A stretch of 64,000 bases of DNA from contig NZ_CP015199.1 in the NCBI RefSeq assembly GCF_001648155.1, positions 1,054,001-1,118,000 on the forward strand. The letters run 5' to 3'. Below, piece by piece: positions 49,687 through 59,306 of this stretch (position 1 is the stretch's first letter; each line of letters starts with the position of its first letter). The notes under the pieces are model-generated. The model saw only the letters and a program-made list of their open reading frames with translations, was not told the DNA's origin and did no database searches. Source of the DNA: Chryseobacterium glaciei (GTDB taxonomy: Bacteria > Bacteroidota > Bacteroidia > Flavobacteriales > Weeksellaceae). A program made the translations under genes and the position numbers.

Positions 49687-50252
49687 TCTTTCGTGTTCTT
49701 TTGTTTTTTAATTTTCACCTCATCTGTCTTTTTAACTTTATAAGCATTCAGACAATCAATCTGATTATCAATATTATAATTATCAATATCGCTTACATAA
49801 TATTCATAATTCTTTTCGTAGGTATATACTTTAATTAGAGTGATTTCATTTGTCTTTAATTTCTCTAACTCTTTCTTTTTTAACTGCTTTGCAAAAAAAC
49901 CTTCACAATTCAGAGGATATTCGTTTTTAAGGGTAATCACTTCTCCGGATTTAAAATAGATATCCACATTTTTGTCTTTTTTAATACAAACATTATTAGT
50001 CAAAATTTGGATATACATAAATATCTTATTGTTTCTTTTCCCTAGCTGTAGTGTACTGTAGCTGTATTCTTCATTATTCGCTCTTAAATGCAAAGCCGCT
50101 GTGCTGGCAAAAAATTTCTTGTCCAGTCTTTGTTTAGTCTGCACAATCTCACAATCGAAACTTACGTATGCAGAATCGGAAGAAGCTTTCTGTGCCTTTG
50201 AGAAAAACACCAAAAACAGCAGACTTAGAAAAATGATCTTATATATTTTCAT
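49683..50252 (-). CDS. T6SS-associated exported protein, 189 residues
   Basis: It has an N-terminal signal peptide (IIFLSLLFLVFFSKAQ) and a beta-rich mature part with several cysteines (FDCEIV, NNVCIK, LNCEGF, IDCLNA), suggesting disulphides in the periplasm. Coupled to its neighbours by overlap and close spacing. A T6SS accessory role is inferred from position only. Confidence 0.6.
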   Translation of the reverse strand: MKIYKIIFLSLLFLVFFSKAQKASSDSAYVSFDCEIVQTKQRLDKKFFASTAALHLRANNEEYSYSTLQLGKRNNKIFMYIQILTNNVCIKKDKNVDIYFKSGEVITLKNEYPLNCEGFFAKQLKKKELEKLKTNEITLIKVYTYEKNYEYYVSDIDNYNIDNQIDCLNAYKVKKTDEVKIKKQKNTKE

Positions 50253-50263
50253 AACAAATCTTG

Positions 50264-50776
50264 TTATTGTGCCTGATAAAGCTGTCTGCAGACCTCCAAG
50301 TCGGTTTTCATTTTGTCGTATTCATCTTTCAGGGTTTTGTTGATAGAGCTTAAACTATCCATTGTCATCTGATTTCCTGAGAGTTGCTTGATCTGTTTTT
50401 TAGCATCAATCAAATCTTTATATCCAATGATCGTATTATTGTATAGAACCTTATTCTTCAAAGTATCCTTGGGAAGTTTGCTATACATTTCCGCAAGAAT
50501 CGACAGCGCCAGTTTTTCATTGAAAAAATCATTCTGCTTCGGTACTCCGATTGAATCTGTTGCTGCCTTTACTTTTTCTAACTGAAACGAAAAACTATCC
50601 TGAATTTCCATTTCTTTTTTCATTTTGGCATTTTCGGATTTTAACAAACTATTTTCTTTAAAAGGGAAATAAGCATTAAAAAGTATCGCCGTTATCAAAA
50701 CGACAACCGTGATGATAAAGAATAATATGAACAATGAAAAAGCCTTTGAACGCTCTCTTTTATTAAGGACCTCCAT
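50264..50776 (-). CDS. tssO: T6SS protein TssO
   Basis: A 170-residue protein with a short cytoplasmic start (MEVLNKRERSKAF), one membrane helix at about 14-35 and a long periplasmic coiled coil. This is the TssO layout of the Bacteroidota T6SS, where TssN-TssR replace the TssJLM membrane complex. Lies 20 nt downstream of tssK. Confidence 0.82.
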   Translation of the reverse strand: MEVLNKRERSKAFSLFILFFIITVVVLITAILFNAYFPFKENSLLKSENAKMKKEMEIQDSFSFQLEKVKAATDSIGVPKQNDFFNEKLALSILAEMYSKLPKDTLKNKVLYNNTIIGYKDLIDAKKQIKQLSGNQMTMDSLSSINKTLKDEYDKMKTDLEVCRQLYQAQ

Positions 50777-50796
50777 AAATTTGTGTTTTAATTAAA

Positions 50797-51957
50797 TTAA
50801 TCTGCCAAGAAAGTTCTACTACGTTTTGCATGAATTACAGAATCTCTGTCATCCGTATTTTCTGAAACGAAGATACTTCCGTCACGTTTTTTACCGATGT
50901 AATCCAGTCTGCTGAGAACTGAATACAGCTCCTCTAAAGTTTTCATAAATCGCTCAATCTTGGCAATTGTAATATCCATCTGGTTGTGGTTATATTCTGC
51001 GTTGATGACATCAGAAAATATCATTTCAAAATTCCCCTGACTTACGTTGCACCATTCTGCAAAATAATTCAGCAATTCTTCCTTTCCAGCTCCAGATCTG
51101 GCATCGATGAAGTTTTTCAATGTTCTTGCCAGTGCTACAACTGATAAAAACATGTTTGCGGGTTCTGTATGTGGAGACATCCATCTGAATCGGTTGATTT
51201 CTTTTCCTAAGTAATTCAGGGTTTTGTCTGTCATTAGTTCCATCATTAAGGCTAATGCGTTAGACTGTTTTTTACCATAAATCTTCTGAGCAATCTGAAC
51301 CGAATACAACTCAATCTGGCCATAAAAACGGTCGATTTCCATATACAATTCTTGCAGTTTTTTGTGACTTGAAACATACACGGAAGGCGGAATATAATTT
51401 TCATCAATCCTTGATTCATTGGCATTGACAAGGATTTTTCCGATTGTAAGATAACTAGATCCAAAACCTAAAGTATTTTTAAGTTCGGCTTCCTGAATTA
51501 AATTCAGTGAATATTCCGGCTGCGTATAAGGATACCTTGGCGGATTTTCATCCGGATCCGGCTCTCCGCAAGGAGTTCGCTTAAAATTGTTGACCGAAAG
51601 ACACGCAAAAAGAACCAGACTTTCATTGTCTTTTATCTCATAAGCCGCCTCTGGATAAGGTAATGAAAGTGAAATAGATTCTGCTGTTCCGCCTCCAATA
51701 TCAATCCTCGATCCATTGGGAGTAATGGCATAACACTGCTCTACTCTTATTCTTAAAAGTTTATGATTATCAATGATCAAATTCATTTTTATGGAATCAT
51801 TTACAGGCAGTAATCCGTAGTTAATCATCGACGTATGGATCCCTACCGAATCTCTAATAGAATCACTGATAAAATCCTGAACCGCATTGAAATGCGTTTT
51901 ATTAATCTTCATCCCATCGATCCAGTTTACGGGGAAGTGGTTTAATTTTTCTATCAT
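50797..51957 (-). CDS. tssK: T6SS baseplate protein TssK
   Basis: A 386-residue protein opening FPVNWIDGMKINKTHFNAVQ, the divergent Bacteroidota version of the TssK start. The C-terminal helical domain ends with a lysine/arginine-rich tail. TssK links the baseplate to the membrane complex. Confidence 0.88.
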   Translation of the reverse strand: MIEKLNHFPVNWIDGMKINKTHFNAVQDFISDSIRDSVGIHTSMINYGLLPVNDSIKMNLIIDNHKLLRIRVEQCYAITPNGSRIDIGGGTAESISLSLPYPEAAYEIKDNESLVLFACLSVNNFKRTPCGEPDPDENPPRYPYTQPEYSLNLIQEAELKNTLGFGSSYLTIGKILVNANESRIDENYIPPSVYVSSHKKLQELYMEIDRFYGQIELYSVQIAQKIYGKKQSNALALMMELMTDKTLNYLGKEINRFRWMSPHTEPANMFLSVVALARTLKNFIDARSGAGKEELLNYFAEWCNVSQGNFEMIFSDVINAEYNHNQMDITIAKIERFMKTLEELYSVLSRLDYIGKKRDGSIFVSENTDDRDSVIHAKRSRTFLAD

Positions 51958-52017
51958 TGTTTTGTTGTATTTATTGGCGTTTAATTTTACTTAATTTCAC
52001 TTTTTATATCAAATATT

Positions 52018-52893
52018 TTATTCATAATCCCAATCATCATCTCCGCGATATATATTATCTAGATTTAAATTTTTAAGTTTTGTTTTATTCGAAAATTCTT
52101 TTGTATTCCATTCATTATCTCCTGTTTTCGCACTTATTCCAAAGTTTGCAACAAATAGTTTTTCAACATACAACTCTTTATTTTTTAATAAAACAGGAAT
52201 AGTAACTTTTCCGAAAACATTACCATACTGATCTTTATTTTCAATTTTAATATTAAAGATTTGCCCATAATTAACTTGTAGATCTAGTAACATAGAGTCA
52301 CAATAGAAAAGTTTATTGAAAAATAAATTCCCATTTTTATAAATTTCCATTTTAAACTCTTGTTGTTCTTCAGTGTTCTGTTTAATAATTATAGAATCAC
52401 TTATTTTATCATTATCAAAATCAACTTTATATGTATTTTTTACTTTATAATTTGAATCATTAACAGATTCAGCTTCATCATTCATATCTTCTTTAGGAAA
52501 CAAAAAATATTTTTTACATTTAGGATCATCACAACCTAAAATTGTAATTTTCGAGCCATCTGTAATCTGTAAATGAGAACCACCATTTATAAATAAATCG
52601 ACTTTCTTTCCTTTTATATTAAATCCCTTAACATCAATATTACAAGGAGTTACTGGATAGGTATAATGCACTTCCTGAGCATCAATTTCTTTAGACAAAC
52701 TAATTATTGATAAGATATCGCTTTTTGTTAAAGACCATTTTTTTTCTCTCTCAGTTGTTTTCTGACCTGTGGAATATTCTCCTTCACATTTAGCTTTATA
52801 AACTTCAGGCTTTTGCTTTTCTTCTTTATCCTGCCCTTTACATGAACTAAAAATGTATAATGGCATTAATAAGATTAAAATTATATACTTCAT
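52018..52893 (-). CDS. Lipoprotein, candidate immunity protein 1
   Basis: A 291-residue protein with lipobox IFSSC and a mature beta domain. The segment YKVDFDNDKISDSIIIKQNT has the Asp/Asn-rich loop pattern of calcium-binding FG-GAP/XAC2610-like immunity proteins. It lies 5 nt from a second lipoprotein gene and downstream of the cell-wall effector, so it is a likely immunity protein. Confidence 0.62.
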   Translation of the reverse strand: MKYIILILLMPLYIFSSCKGQDKEEKQKPEVYKAKCEGEYSTGQKTTEREKKWSLTKSDILSIISLSKEIDAQEVHYTYPVTPCNIDVKGFNIKGKKVDLFINGGSHLQITDGSKITILGCDDPKCKKYFLFPKEDMNDEAESVNDSNYKVKNTYKVDFDNDKISDSIIIKQNTEEQQEFKMEIYKNGNLFFNKLFYCDSMLLDLQVNYGQIFNIKIENKDQYGNVFGKVTIPVLLKNKELYVEKLFVANFGISAKTGDNEWNTKEFSNKTKLKNLNLDNIYRGDDDWDYE

Positions 52894-52898
52894 TTTCT

Positions 52899-53852
52899 TT
52901 ACTTAGTCTTAGTTGGTTCCATTTCTATCCAACTATTAATTGTGCCTTCTCCTCCAATACCTTTGATATAATATTTTCCCTTTTCAACTTTAATAGAAAA
53001 TTTTGGAGTTATAGAAATACAATCCATATCTTCTCCTGCATAATAGATATTTAAAATTCCATTTTCTTCAAAAGAATAATAGATTCCTTCACAGTTGATT
53101 GTTTCATGATATGTATCTTTTTCTAATAAAATCTTGTTTTCAGCAATAGTAAAATTGTAAGTAATACTTGCCATTCCGGTCATTGTTTCTTCTGTATCAA
53201 CAGATGTAGAAAAATTACCTTGATATTTTTCAGGTATTTTATTCTCTTTATAATAATGTTCTTGTATGAGTTTTATATAATATTGAAAATCTTTTTTTGG
53301 AATATTATTGCTAGCTATTTTACCAAGCTCTATCCATTTATTATTGTCATAGAGGTAAAAAGAATTAATCGCATCATCTTTAATTTCAAAATCTTCATTT
53401 TGATTATCTGATTTAATATATTGTGAAGGTAAAAAAACGGCGAAAATATAATAATCCTTCTCATTGATTAATTTTTCAATATTTTTTGAATCAATAGATC
53501 CGTCTTCTGGACTTGAATATTTTGAAAAGAATCCCTTTTTGTTATCTACACTCCAAAAATATTGAGTAATATCATTTTTACCTATATAATTAACACTGAA
53601 TGACCCAATAGATTTATCATAATAACTATATGATGGATATAAATTTCCATTAATATCATCAGGAATTGAAAATCCATTTTTCTGATATTTTTTATCTAAA
53701 AAATTGATTATAGAATTTTTATCAGTTTTTTCTTTTTGGATGCTTGACTTTAGCGAAATTTTAGAAATATTTTCTTGCTCATTTTCTTTTTGTCCTTTGC
53801 AACTAAACAAAAAGAAAAGTAGAAATACATAAGTTATATATAATTTATTCAT
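52899..53852 (-). CDS. Lipoprotein, candidate immunity protein 2
   Basis: A 317-residue protein with lipobox FLFSC and a mature domain ending with a compact beta region (AENKILLEKDTYHETINCEG). It follows the effector at 53909 by 56 nt. Two lipoproteins behind a two-enzyme effector could protect against one activity each (inference). Confidence 0.6.
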   Translation of the reverse strand: MNKLYITYVFLLFFLFSCKGQKENEQENISKISLKSSIQKEKTDKNSIINFLDKKYQKNGFSIPDDINGNLYPSYSYYDKSIGSFSVNYIGKNDITQYFWSVDNKKGFFSKYSSPEDGSIDSKNIEKLINEKDYYIFAVFLPSQYIKSDNQNEDFEIKDDAINSFYLYDNNKWIELGKIASNNIPKKDFQYYIKLIQEHYYKENKIPEKYQGNFSTSVDTEETMTGMASITYNFTIAENKILLEKDTYHETINCEGIYYSFEENGILNIYYAGEDMDCISITPKFSIKVEKGKYYIKGIGGEGTINSWIEMEPTKTK

Positions 53853-53908
53853 AATTATTTTGTTTTAGGATTACCTTCTTTAGTTTCATCAAATTTCGTT
53901 TTCATAAA

Positions 53909-56014
53909 TTATTCTGGATCAACTCTATTATGTCCACCATAAAAAATACCATCTTGTGATGCTTCTATATGAACATGATAATATTGGGGTAAAATCCCTT
54001 TTGCATTTCCTGTATTACCGGATAAACCAATAATAGTTCCGTGTTTTATTTTATCATTTTTAGACACTTTAGTTGAAGATAAATGGCAATATCTTATCCA
54101 TATTAAATTCCCATCCTTATCTTTGGATTTAACGGTAACAATTATTCCCAACTCTCCTTTTGTATCATTCGCTTCTATAACTTCACCACATAGTAATGAA
54201 TATAAAGAAGTTCCAACAGAGGCCAAAATATCAACACCTGTATGGTAATAACCCTTTGGGTATGGATGCTTGCTGTTAAATCTTTTTTCTCGATTAAATC
54301 TATTTTTATTTACATTATCACTTTGATTATTGATCCTAGGATTTTTAACTACATCAGCATATTCAAAACATTTCGAGTAATTAGAAGGACATTTTTCAGT
54401 GGGCTTATTATTTACAAGCTCTATTATTTCTTCACATGAAAATTGCTTTTCTTTTTTACTTAATCCCTCTGTATAACTACTTCTATATCTCCCTAAAATT
54501 TCTGTTCTTTGTATTTTTCCATCCTTATTGTTTTCATTATCTATACTTTGATTCTGTTTGTATTTTTCACCATCTAGTTGTTTATCATACAAAACATACT
54601 CATCGCCTTTGCCAACTCCCTTGGGAGCAAATACATGTAAATATATGTCCTCAGGGGATTTGATATTTTCTTTTGCAGATTCAAAATATTTTTTCACATA
54701 ATCTAATTGCTTTATTTCACCCATTTTTGCTAATCTCAATTTCACCTCATGAAGTTTATCAAAGCCTGATCCTTCTTTAAATTCACCAATTTGTTGAAGT
54801 GCTGCTTGGGTAAATTGAATTAAACCAACTGCTCTTGATGTTTTTGAAATTACTTTCCCCTTTTTATTTTTTTTTATTAACCAAAAATCATCTTGAGTAA
54901 TAGAATTTACATCTTTCAATGACATTCCCATAATTTGATGAGCCTTAAAAGATCTATTGGTTTCCACATTCATCACAGCCATTAAACCATTTGCCATTTC
55001 TATTTTTCTTTTATCTCCCCAAAGATCAGCACAAATTTCAACTACTTTCTTTCTAAACTGGCAATTTACATTATCACCCCAAATTAAATCATATTGTTGA
55101 CAAGCACATTTATTTTCCTCTTTCTTCTTCTCATCAGGTTCAAACACCGTCACCACCTTATTCCCAGTATTCACAGGAGGATTAGTCCCTACTTGCTTTT
55201 TAAACTTTCTTTTAACAATAACCTCTTCAATCACAATCCCTTCATAAATTTTTTCGGTATCAACACCACTGCTTACGGTCTGTACTTTCACATAATCAGG
55301 ATTTTGTACATCTACATTTTTACTTACCGATTTATGTTCGGCAGTTTCCACGACTACATAATATTCATGTAGCTTGTCGTGACTGCCATCCATCATGGCA
55401 TTGGCAATTTTAGCAAAATTGGCATTCAAGTTAAACTCATGCACTAGAAAACCTTTTTTATTCAGAGGTTTTTTGACGTAAGCTACCCTATTATTTTTAT
55501 TCTTTGGACTGTCTCCACCACCCTGAGCATCATCTTCGTAGAGACTTAAATTCACCATTTTGTTCTGCATATTCTGGGTGTAGACCTTTACTTTTATAGT
55601 CTGACCATACTTCATAACCGTATCGTCCTTGATAGGAGTATCATCTACTTTGAAAAGATCCACACGTGTGATTTTCTTCTCAATTCCCGGCAGAACTTTG
55701 ATCCTTAATCCTGGCGGAATACGCTTTTCAGGTTCATAAATATAAGCTTCAAGCATCAGTTCACTTCCAACCAATGATTGATTGGTTACTATAACCGGAA
55801 CGCGATACCCAATTTTGGGAAGAGTTCCGGCTTTGGGTGTCAGCTCGCGCCAATTACCATGATGTTTAAAATCTAAAGCATACAATTTCCATCTTGCGGC
55901 GTCAACTTTCTTTTTATCATCAAGATCGTATATTCGGCTTACTTCATAATAAGCCGTCTCACCAAGACGAATCTCGGAAGGGCCTTTTATCTGCGAAATA
56001 CCTTTTTTGCTCAT
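53909..56014 (-). CDS. T6SS cell-wall effector with lysozyme-like and M23 domains
   Basis: A 701-residue protein. Residues about 1-290 are an Ig-like/adaptor region of the kind following DUF4280 PAAR proteins. Residues about 300-460 resemble a lysozyme/transglycosylase domain (MNVETNRSFKAHQIMG with a catalytic Glu, and RAVGLIQFTQAALQQIG). Residues about 590-701 are an M23 LytM peptidase (YYHTGVDILA as HxxxD and YYHVHIEAS as HxH). It would cut glycan and peptide in the periplasm of target cells. It lies directly behind the PAAR-like gene and before two lipoprotein genes. Confidence 0.82.
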   Translation of the reverse strand: MSKKGISQIKGPSEIRLGETAYYEVSRIYDLDDKKKVDAARWKLYALDFKHHGNWRELTPKAGTLPKIGYRVPVIVTNQSLVGSELMLEAYIYEPEKRIPPGLRIKVLPGIEKKITRVDLFKVDDTPIKDDTVMKYGQTIKVKVYTQNMQNKMVNLSLYEDDAQGGGDSPKNKNNRVAYVKKPLNKKGFLVHEFNLNANFAKIANAMMDGSHDKLHEYYVVVETAEHKSVSKNVDVQNPDYVKVQTVSSGVDTEKIYEGIVIEEVIVKRKFKKQVGTNPPVNTGNKVVTVFEPDEKKKEENKCACQQYDLIWGDNVNCQFRKKVVEICADLWGDKRKIEMANGLMAVMNVETNRSFKAHQIMGMSLKDVNSITQDDFWLIKKNKKGKVISKTSRAVGLIQFTQAALQQIGEFKEGSGFDKLHEVKLRLAKMGEIKQLDYVKKYFESAKENIKSPEDIYLHVFAPKGVGKGDEYVLYDKQLDGEKYKQNQSIDNENNKDGKIQRTEILGRYRSSYTEGLSKKEKQFSCEEIIELVNNKPTEKCPSNYSKCFEYADVVKNPRINNQSDNVNKNRFNREKRFNSKHPYPKGYYHTGVDILASVGTSLYSLLCGEVIEANDTKGELGIIVTVKSKDKDGNLIWIRYCHLSSTKVSKNDKIKHGTIIGLSGNTGNAKGILPQYYHVHIEASQDGIFYGGHNRVDPE

Positions 56015-56033
56015 CGTGTCTTTGTATTAAGAT

Positions 56034-56516
56034 TTACATATAATCTGCTTCCTCTTCTTCCATTTCCATATTGTCTGCCATCTCTTTAAAATCAAAAAAC
56101 GGACATATTTCTACCAAAACATCGTTGTCTGCATTTTTGAAATTCTGAGAAGTTACCTCACTTGTCTGTCCGTGGTTAATGATGTCTATACAATCTTTTC
56201 CTCCTATGGGACAAGTGGCCTTACTGTCTTCCAGCAAAACTTTTCCTTTATTATCTTCTATTACTATTTTTTCGTAATATCCGCTCCACTCTGTTACTAC
56301 AGCCTGACAAGGATTATTGTTCATTTTCGCACAGCTTCCGAAAGTATTTTTTTCAAAGGTTTTCCCGATGTCTTTGTGGGTAGCCGTTAATTTTTCTTTT
56401 CCATCTTTGTCATTGATGTAGCGTTTGCTTTGGGTTTTCACCTTCAGCTTATCCGGCGTAGTTCCGAACTTACATTTGCAGGTTGCTCCCTGACATACTA
56501 AATGTTTTTCGCTCAT
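56034..56516 (-). CDS. PAAR-like DUF4280 tip protein
   Basis: A 160-residue cysteine-rich protein: CQGATCKCKFGTTPDKLKV near the start, FGSCAKMNNNPCQAVV, and SKATCPIGGKDCIDIINHGQ. These are the metal-binding cysteines of DUF4280/PAAR-like proteins that sharpen the VgrG spike and carry effectors. Very close to the effector gene behind it (19 nt). Confidence 0.88.
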   Translation of the reverse strand: MSEKHLVCQGATCKCKFGTTPDKLKVKTQSKRYINDKDGKEKLTATHKDIGKTFEKNTFGSCAKMNNNPCQAVVTEWSGYYEKIVIEDNKGKVLLEDSKATCPIGGKDCIDIINHGQTSEVTSQNFKNADNDVLVEICPFFDFKEMADNMEMEEEEADYM

Positions 56517-56531
56517 CTTATGTTGTATTTT

Positions 56532-57341
56532 TTATAATTGATACAGTTCAAAATTGATCAACCTTATATTTTTTTCATCCTTACTTTGTAAGCCTATTTC
56601 TGCTTGTATCGAAAAAACAGAACCATCTTCTTTATTAAATTGATAGATTAAGTCTACTTTTCCGCCGCAGTTATTTTCCTCTTCATCTGATTCTGCATTT
56701 TTTCTATTATTGATAATTTGCTCAAAACTTCTCTGATCGATACATTTTCCTGAAATTTTCATCACTCCTTTTCCTTCTTCTGACAGCTTTGAATCAATAA
56801 TTTTAATATTGTATTTCACTTTATTCTTAAAAGGAAAAACGGGCAGATACAAATCAAAATCAGCGTTTTCTTCTTTTATATAATCTCGAAACGGTAAAAA
56901 ATAAAGACGATAAAAAAGACTATTCAGAATCCTATTTTGTATTATATTTTTTGATTCTAATTCATCTTCTACATTTTTTATAAGCTCTTTTGCTAATTTT
57001 CCTTTATAATATTCTACAAGTTTCGGTTTCAGGCTTTTCCAACGTTTTCTAATTTCATCTAAATTACTGATATGCTTCAAATTACCGCTTTCCAATGTTT
57101 CTACTTCCAATGGGAAAAATACATTCCCAATTTTTTCAGAAAGCTGTTCTATAACAAGATCCGGAACTTTATCATTTATCAATATATTCTTTCGTCTAAT
57201 GGAATATTCAAAAGGTTCAAGCCTTTCAATTTCAATAATAAAAGTGATTTTGCTTTTCTTTTCATCGTTTTCAAAAAGAGTCTGCACAACACCATATTCT
57301 TTACGGAAAGGATATTTTTTCTCTAAAATATTCTGAACCAT
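56532..57341 (-). CDS. T6SS-associated protein, 269 residues
   Basis: A soluble protein without signal peptide or recognised motif, alternating beta strands and helices (GNVFFPLEVETLESGN). It sits 2 nt from tssN in the core operon and is probably a structural or assembly component of this T6SS subtype. I do not recognise it. Confidence 0.6.
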   Translation of the reverse strand: MVQNILEKKYPFRKEYGVVQTLFENDEKKSKITFIIEIERLEPFEYSIRRKNILINDKVPDLVIEQLSEKIGNVFFPLEVETLESGNLKHISNLDEIRKRWKSLKPKLVEYYKGKLAKELIKNVEDELESKNIIQNRILNSLFYRLYFLPFRDYIKEENADFDLYLPVFPFKNKVKYNIKIIDSKLSEEGKGVMKISGKCIDQRSFEQIINNRKNAESDEEENNCGGKVDLIYQFNKEDGSVFSIQAEIGLQSKDEKNIRLINFELYQL

Positions 57342-57343
57342 CT

Positions 57344-58351
57344 CTATTGATTTTGGTCTATTACTTCTACCTCTTCTTCTTTCTTAGCGGATCTTTTTCT
57401 TTCATCTTCTCTTGTAAATTCGTAGTCAGTTTCTTTAATTTTTTCTCTTTCATCGGCCATTACCGGTTCTGTTCTCAGGCAAAAAACAACGCTGTTTTCT
57501 TCAATTCCGTTCATGTAAAGAGTAAGATCCGGGTCAACATATTTAGTCGCTTCATACCATTTGGGTTGTAGAAAAAACACCCAATTAAACAATCCGTTTT
57601 GATCTTCAATCTGAATCTGACCTCCCGGATGTTTATCATTATAATCTAAAACGAAATTATAGAAAAGCTTTCCGAAATCTACTCTAGTTGGCCCTTTTGC
57701 ACGGTAAACACTGTATTTTTTTGCGTTTTTATCTCTATCCATTAAAAATGTAAATACTACCATATTTTTCATTTCCGAATCGCTTAATCCCTCATCATCT
57801 TTATAATTTTCAGGAAACATCCAGGTTTTATAAATTTTTGGAGGGATAGACATTGCTCTGTTGAAAGTATCATTAAGAAATGTCGGAATAAAGAATATAA
57901 TAAAGTGCCCAAGCATCAGGTAAATAAAATCCGATGAATTAAGGAAAGTATATATCAATGAAAACGGAATCAAGGCATACAGCACAGCTATCAAAGCAAA
58001 AAGATACTCTGTTCCTATTTTTTGGGAATCAAACTTGTTGAAAATATTTCTGTAAAGAATGCAATGGATGATCCCCATAATGAATGATGAGATCTGATAA
58101 AAAATAAATTCATATAAATTATCATTAGAAAAAAGTTTATTATACCCAAGCAATGCTGCTGTAGCATATATAAAAGCAAAAGAAAACAAATAGGTGTAAA
58201 ATTTACCTTTATATTTTTGTTTAAAAGAGGGTACTTTCTGACCAAAAATCATGGTCAGAATTATACATAAAGCCAAAACGATGAACAGCATCACCAAAAG
58301 TTTTGGATCTAAAAGATTAATAAAATATTTTTTTATGTTTATCTGTGTCAT
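57344..58351 (-). CDS. tssN: T6SS membrane protein TssN
   Basis: A 335-residue protein with about six membrane helices in the first 165 residues, then a cytoplasmic beta domain (KKYSVYRAKGPTRVDFGKLF). The C-terminal tail is highly charged. This is the TssN pattern of the Bacteroidota T6SS, part of the replacement for TssLM. Confidence 0.85.
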   Translation of the reverse strand: MTQINIKKYFINLLDPKLLVMLFIVLALCIILTMIFGQKVPSFKQKYKGKFYTYLFSFAFIYATAALLGYNKLFSNDNLYEFIFYQISSFIMGIIHCILYRNIFNKFDSQKIGTEYLFALIAVLYALIPFSLIYTFLNSSDFIYLMLGHFIIFFIPTFLNDTFNRAMSIPPKIYKTWMFPENYKDDEGLSDSEMKNMVVFTFLMDRDKNAKKYSVYRAKGPTRVDFGKLFYNFVLDYNDKHPGGQIQIEDQNGLFNWVFFLQPKWYEATKYVDPDLTLYMNGIEENSVVFCLRTEPVMADEREKIKETDYEFTREDERKRSAKKEEEVEVIDQNQ

Positions 58352-58363
58352 ATCATTTGTGTG

Positions 58364-59299
58364 TTAAATCCTTGTATTGTATCCTAAGACAGGGGTTTCT
58401 GTGGTATTAAATTCAAAATCCTGTTTTTCTTTCGGCAGGAGAACGATCGTATTTATTTCCACTTCAATGGGAAAAAAATGGTCATAAAACATTTCAATAA
58501 ATTTTTTCTTCTTTCCTTCATGAATATAATCGATGAAAGATGAGTTTTTCAGAGGTCCAATCTGCAGATCCAAATGACACGAATAGTCATCATAAGTAGT
58601 ACCTGCAATAAGATCCAATCCTAGCCTATTCATGCCTAATTCAACGCTTTGGCTTTCATCCGAATACTCATGATGTCCTTTATAGGTTACACTCACATTT
58701 TCTTCCAATAAAATGGAAAGAATGTGGCATGCTTCCTCAATATTTCCTACAATTTTATAAGCAAAAGGCAATAATCTTATAAATTTTGAAATCAATAACG
58801 GCGGAAAATCTTTGTCGATACCCCAAAAATCATAAAACATTTCCGGAGCCAGGTAACTGTTTAATTCAAATAAAAAATCGTTCTCCAGATTTTCAACATT
58901 TACTCCATAGCTGAACATCTCATTATCAAAAGGTTGAAAAAAAGTTCGGGCAGCTTTCTGTTGTTTTTTCTGAGTCTGATACTCTTTGATCATTACATCA
59001 ACATCTTTATTCGGAGTATCATTTTGAGTTTGGTGGCTGATATTCTCAGGAAGCATATCATAAATACTGTCTCTGGAAAGATTCAGTTTCAACATTTGCT
59101 TACTGTCGTAATCATAGTCTGTAACTTCAGACTGTAAAATATCAAATCGATAGGCACGTGAGAACTGTCCTTCTTTTTGGATTACATATTGATTTTCATC
59201 AATCTCATTATTCTTCAGCAAATCATTAATAATAACCTCAGCTCTTATATCATGTTTTAAAGCATTGATCTGCTTTGTAAGATGTTCTAAGTTTTTCAT
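58364..59299 (-). CDS. tssG: T6SS baseplate protein TssG-like
   Basis: A 311-residue protein with FDILQSEVTDYDYDSKQMLK, LAPEMFYDFWGIDKDFPPLL and LPFAYKIVGNIEEACHILSI, matching the diverged Bacteroidota TssG layout. It would form the baseplate wedge with TssF and TssE. Confidence 0.78.
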   Translation of the reverse strand: MKNLEHLTKQINALKHDIRAEVIINDLLKNNEIDENQYVIQKEGQFSRAYRFDILQSEVTDYDYDSKQMLKLNLSRDSIYDMLPENISHQTQNDTPNKDVDVMIKEYQTQKKQQKAARTFFQPFDNEMFSYGVNVENLENDFLFELNSYLAPEMFYDFWGIDKDFPPLLISKFIRLLPFAYKIVGNIEEACHILSILLEENVSVTYKGHHEYSDESQSVELGMNRLGLDLIAGTTYDDYSCHLDLQIGPLKNSSFIDYIHEGKKKKFIEMFYDHFFPIEVEINTIVLLPKEKQDFEFNTTETPVLGYNTRI

Positions 59300-59306
59300 G
59301 GTGTAT

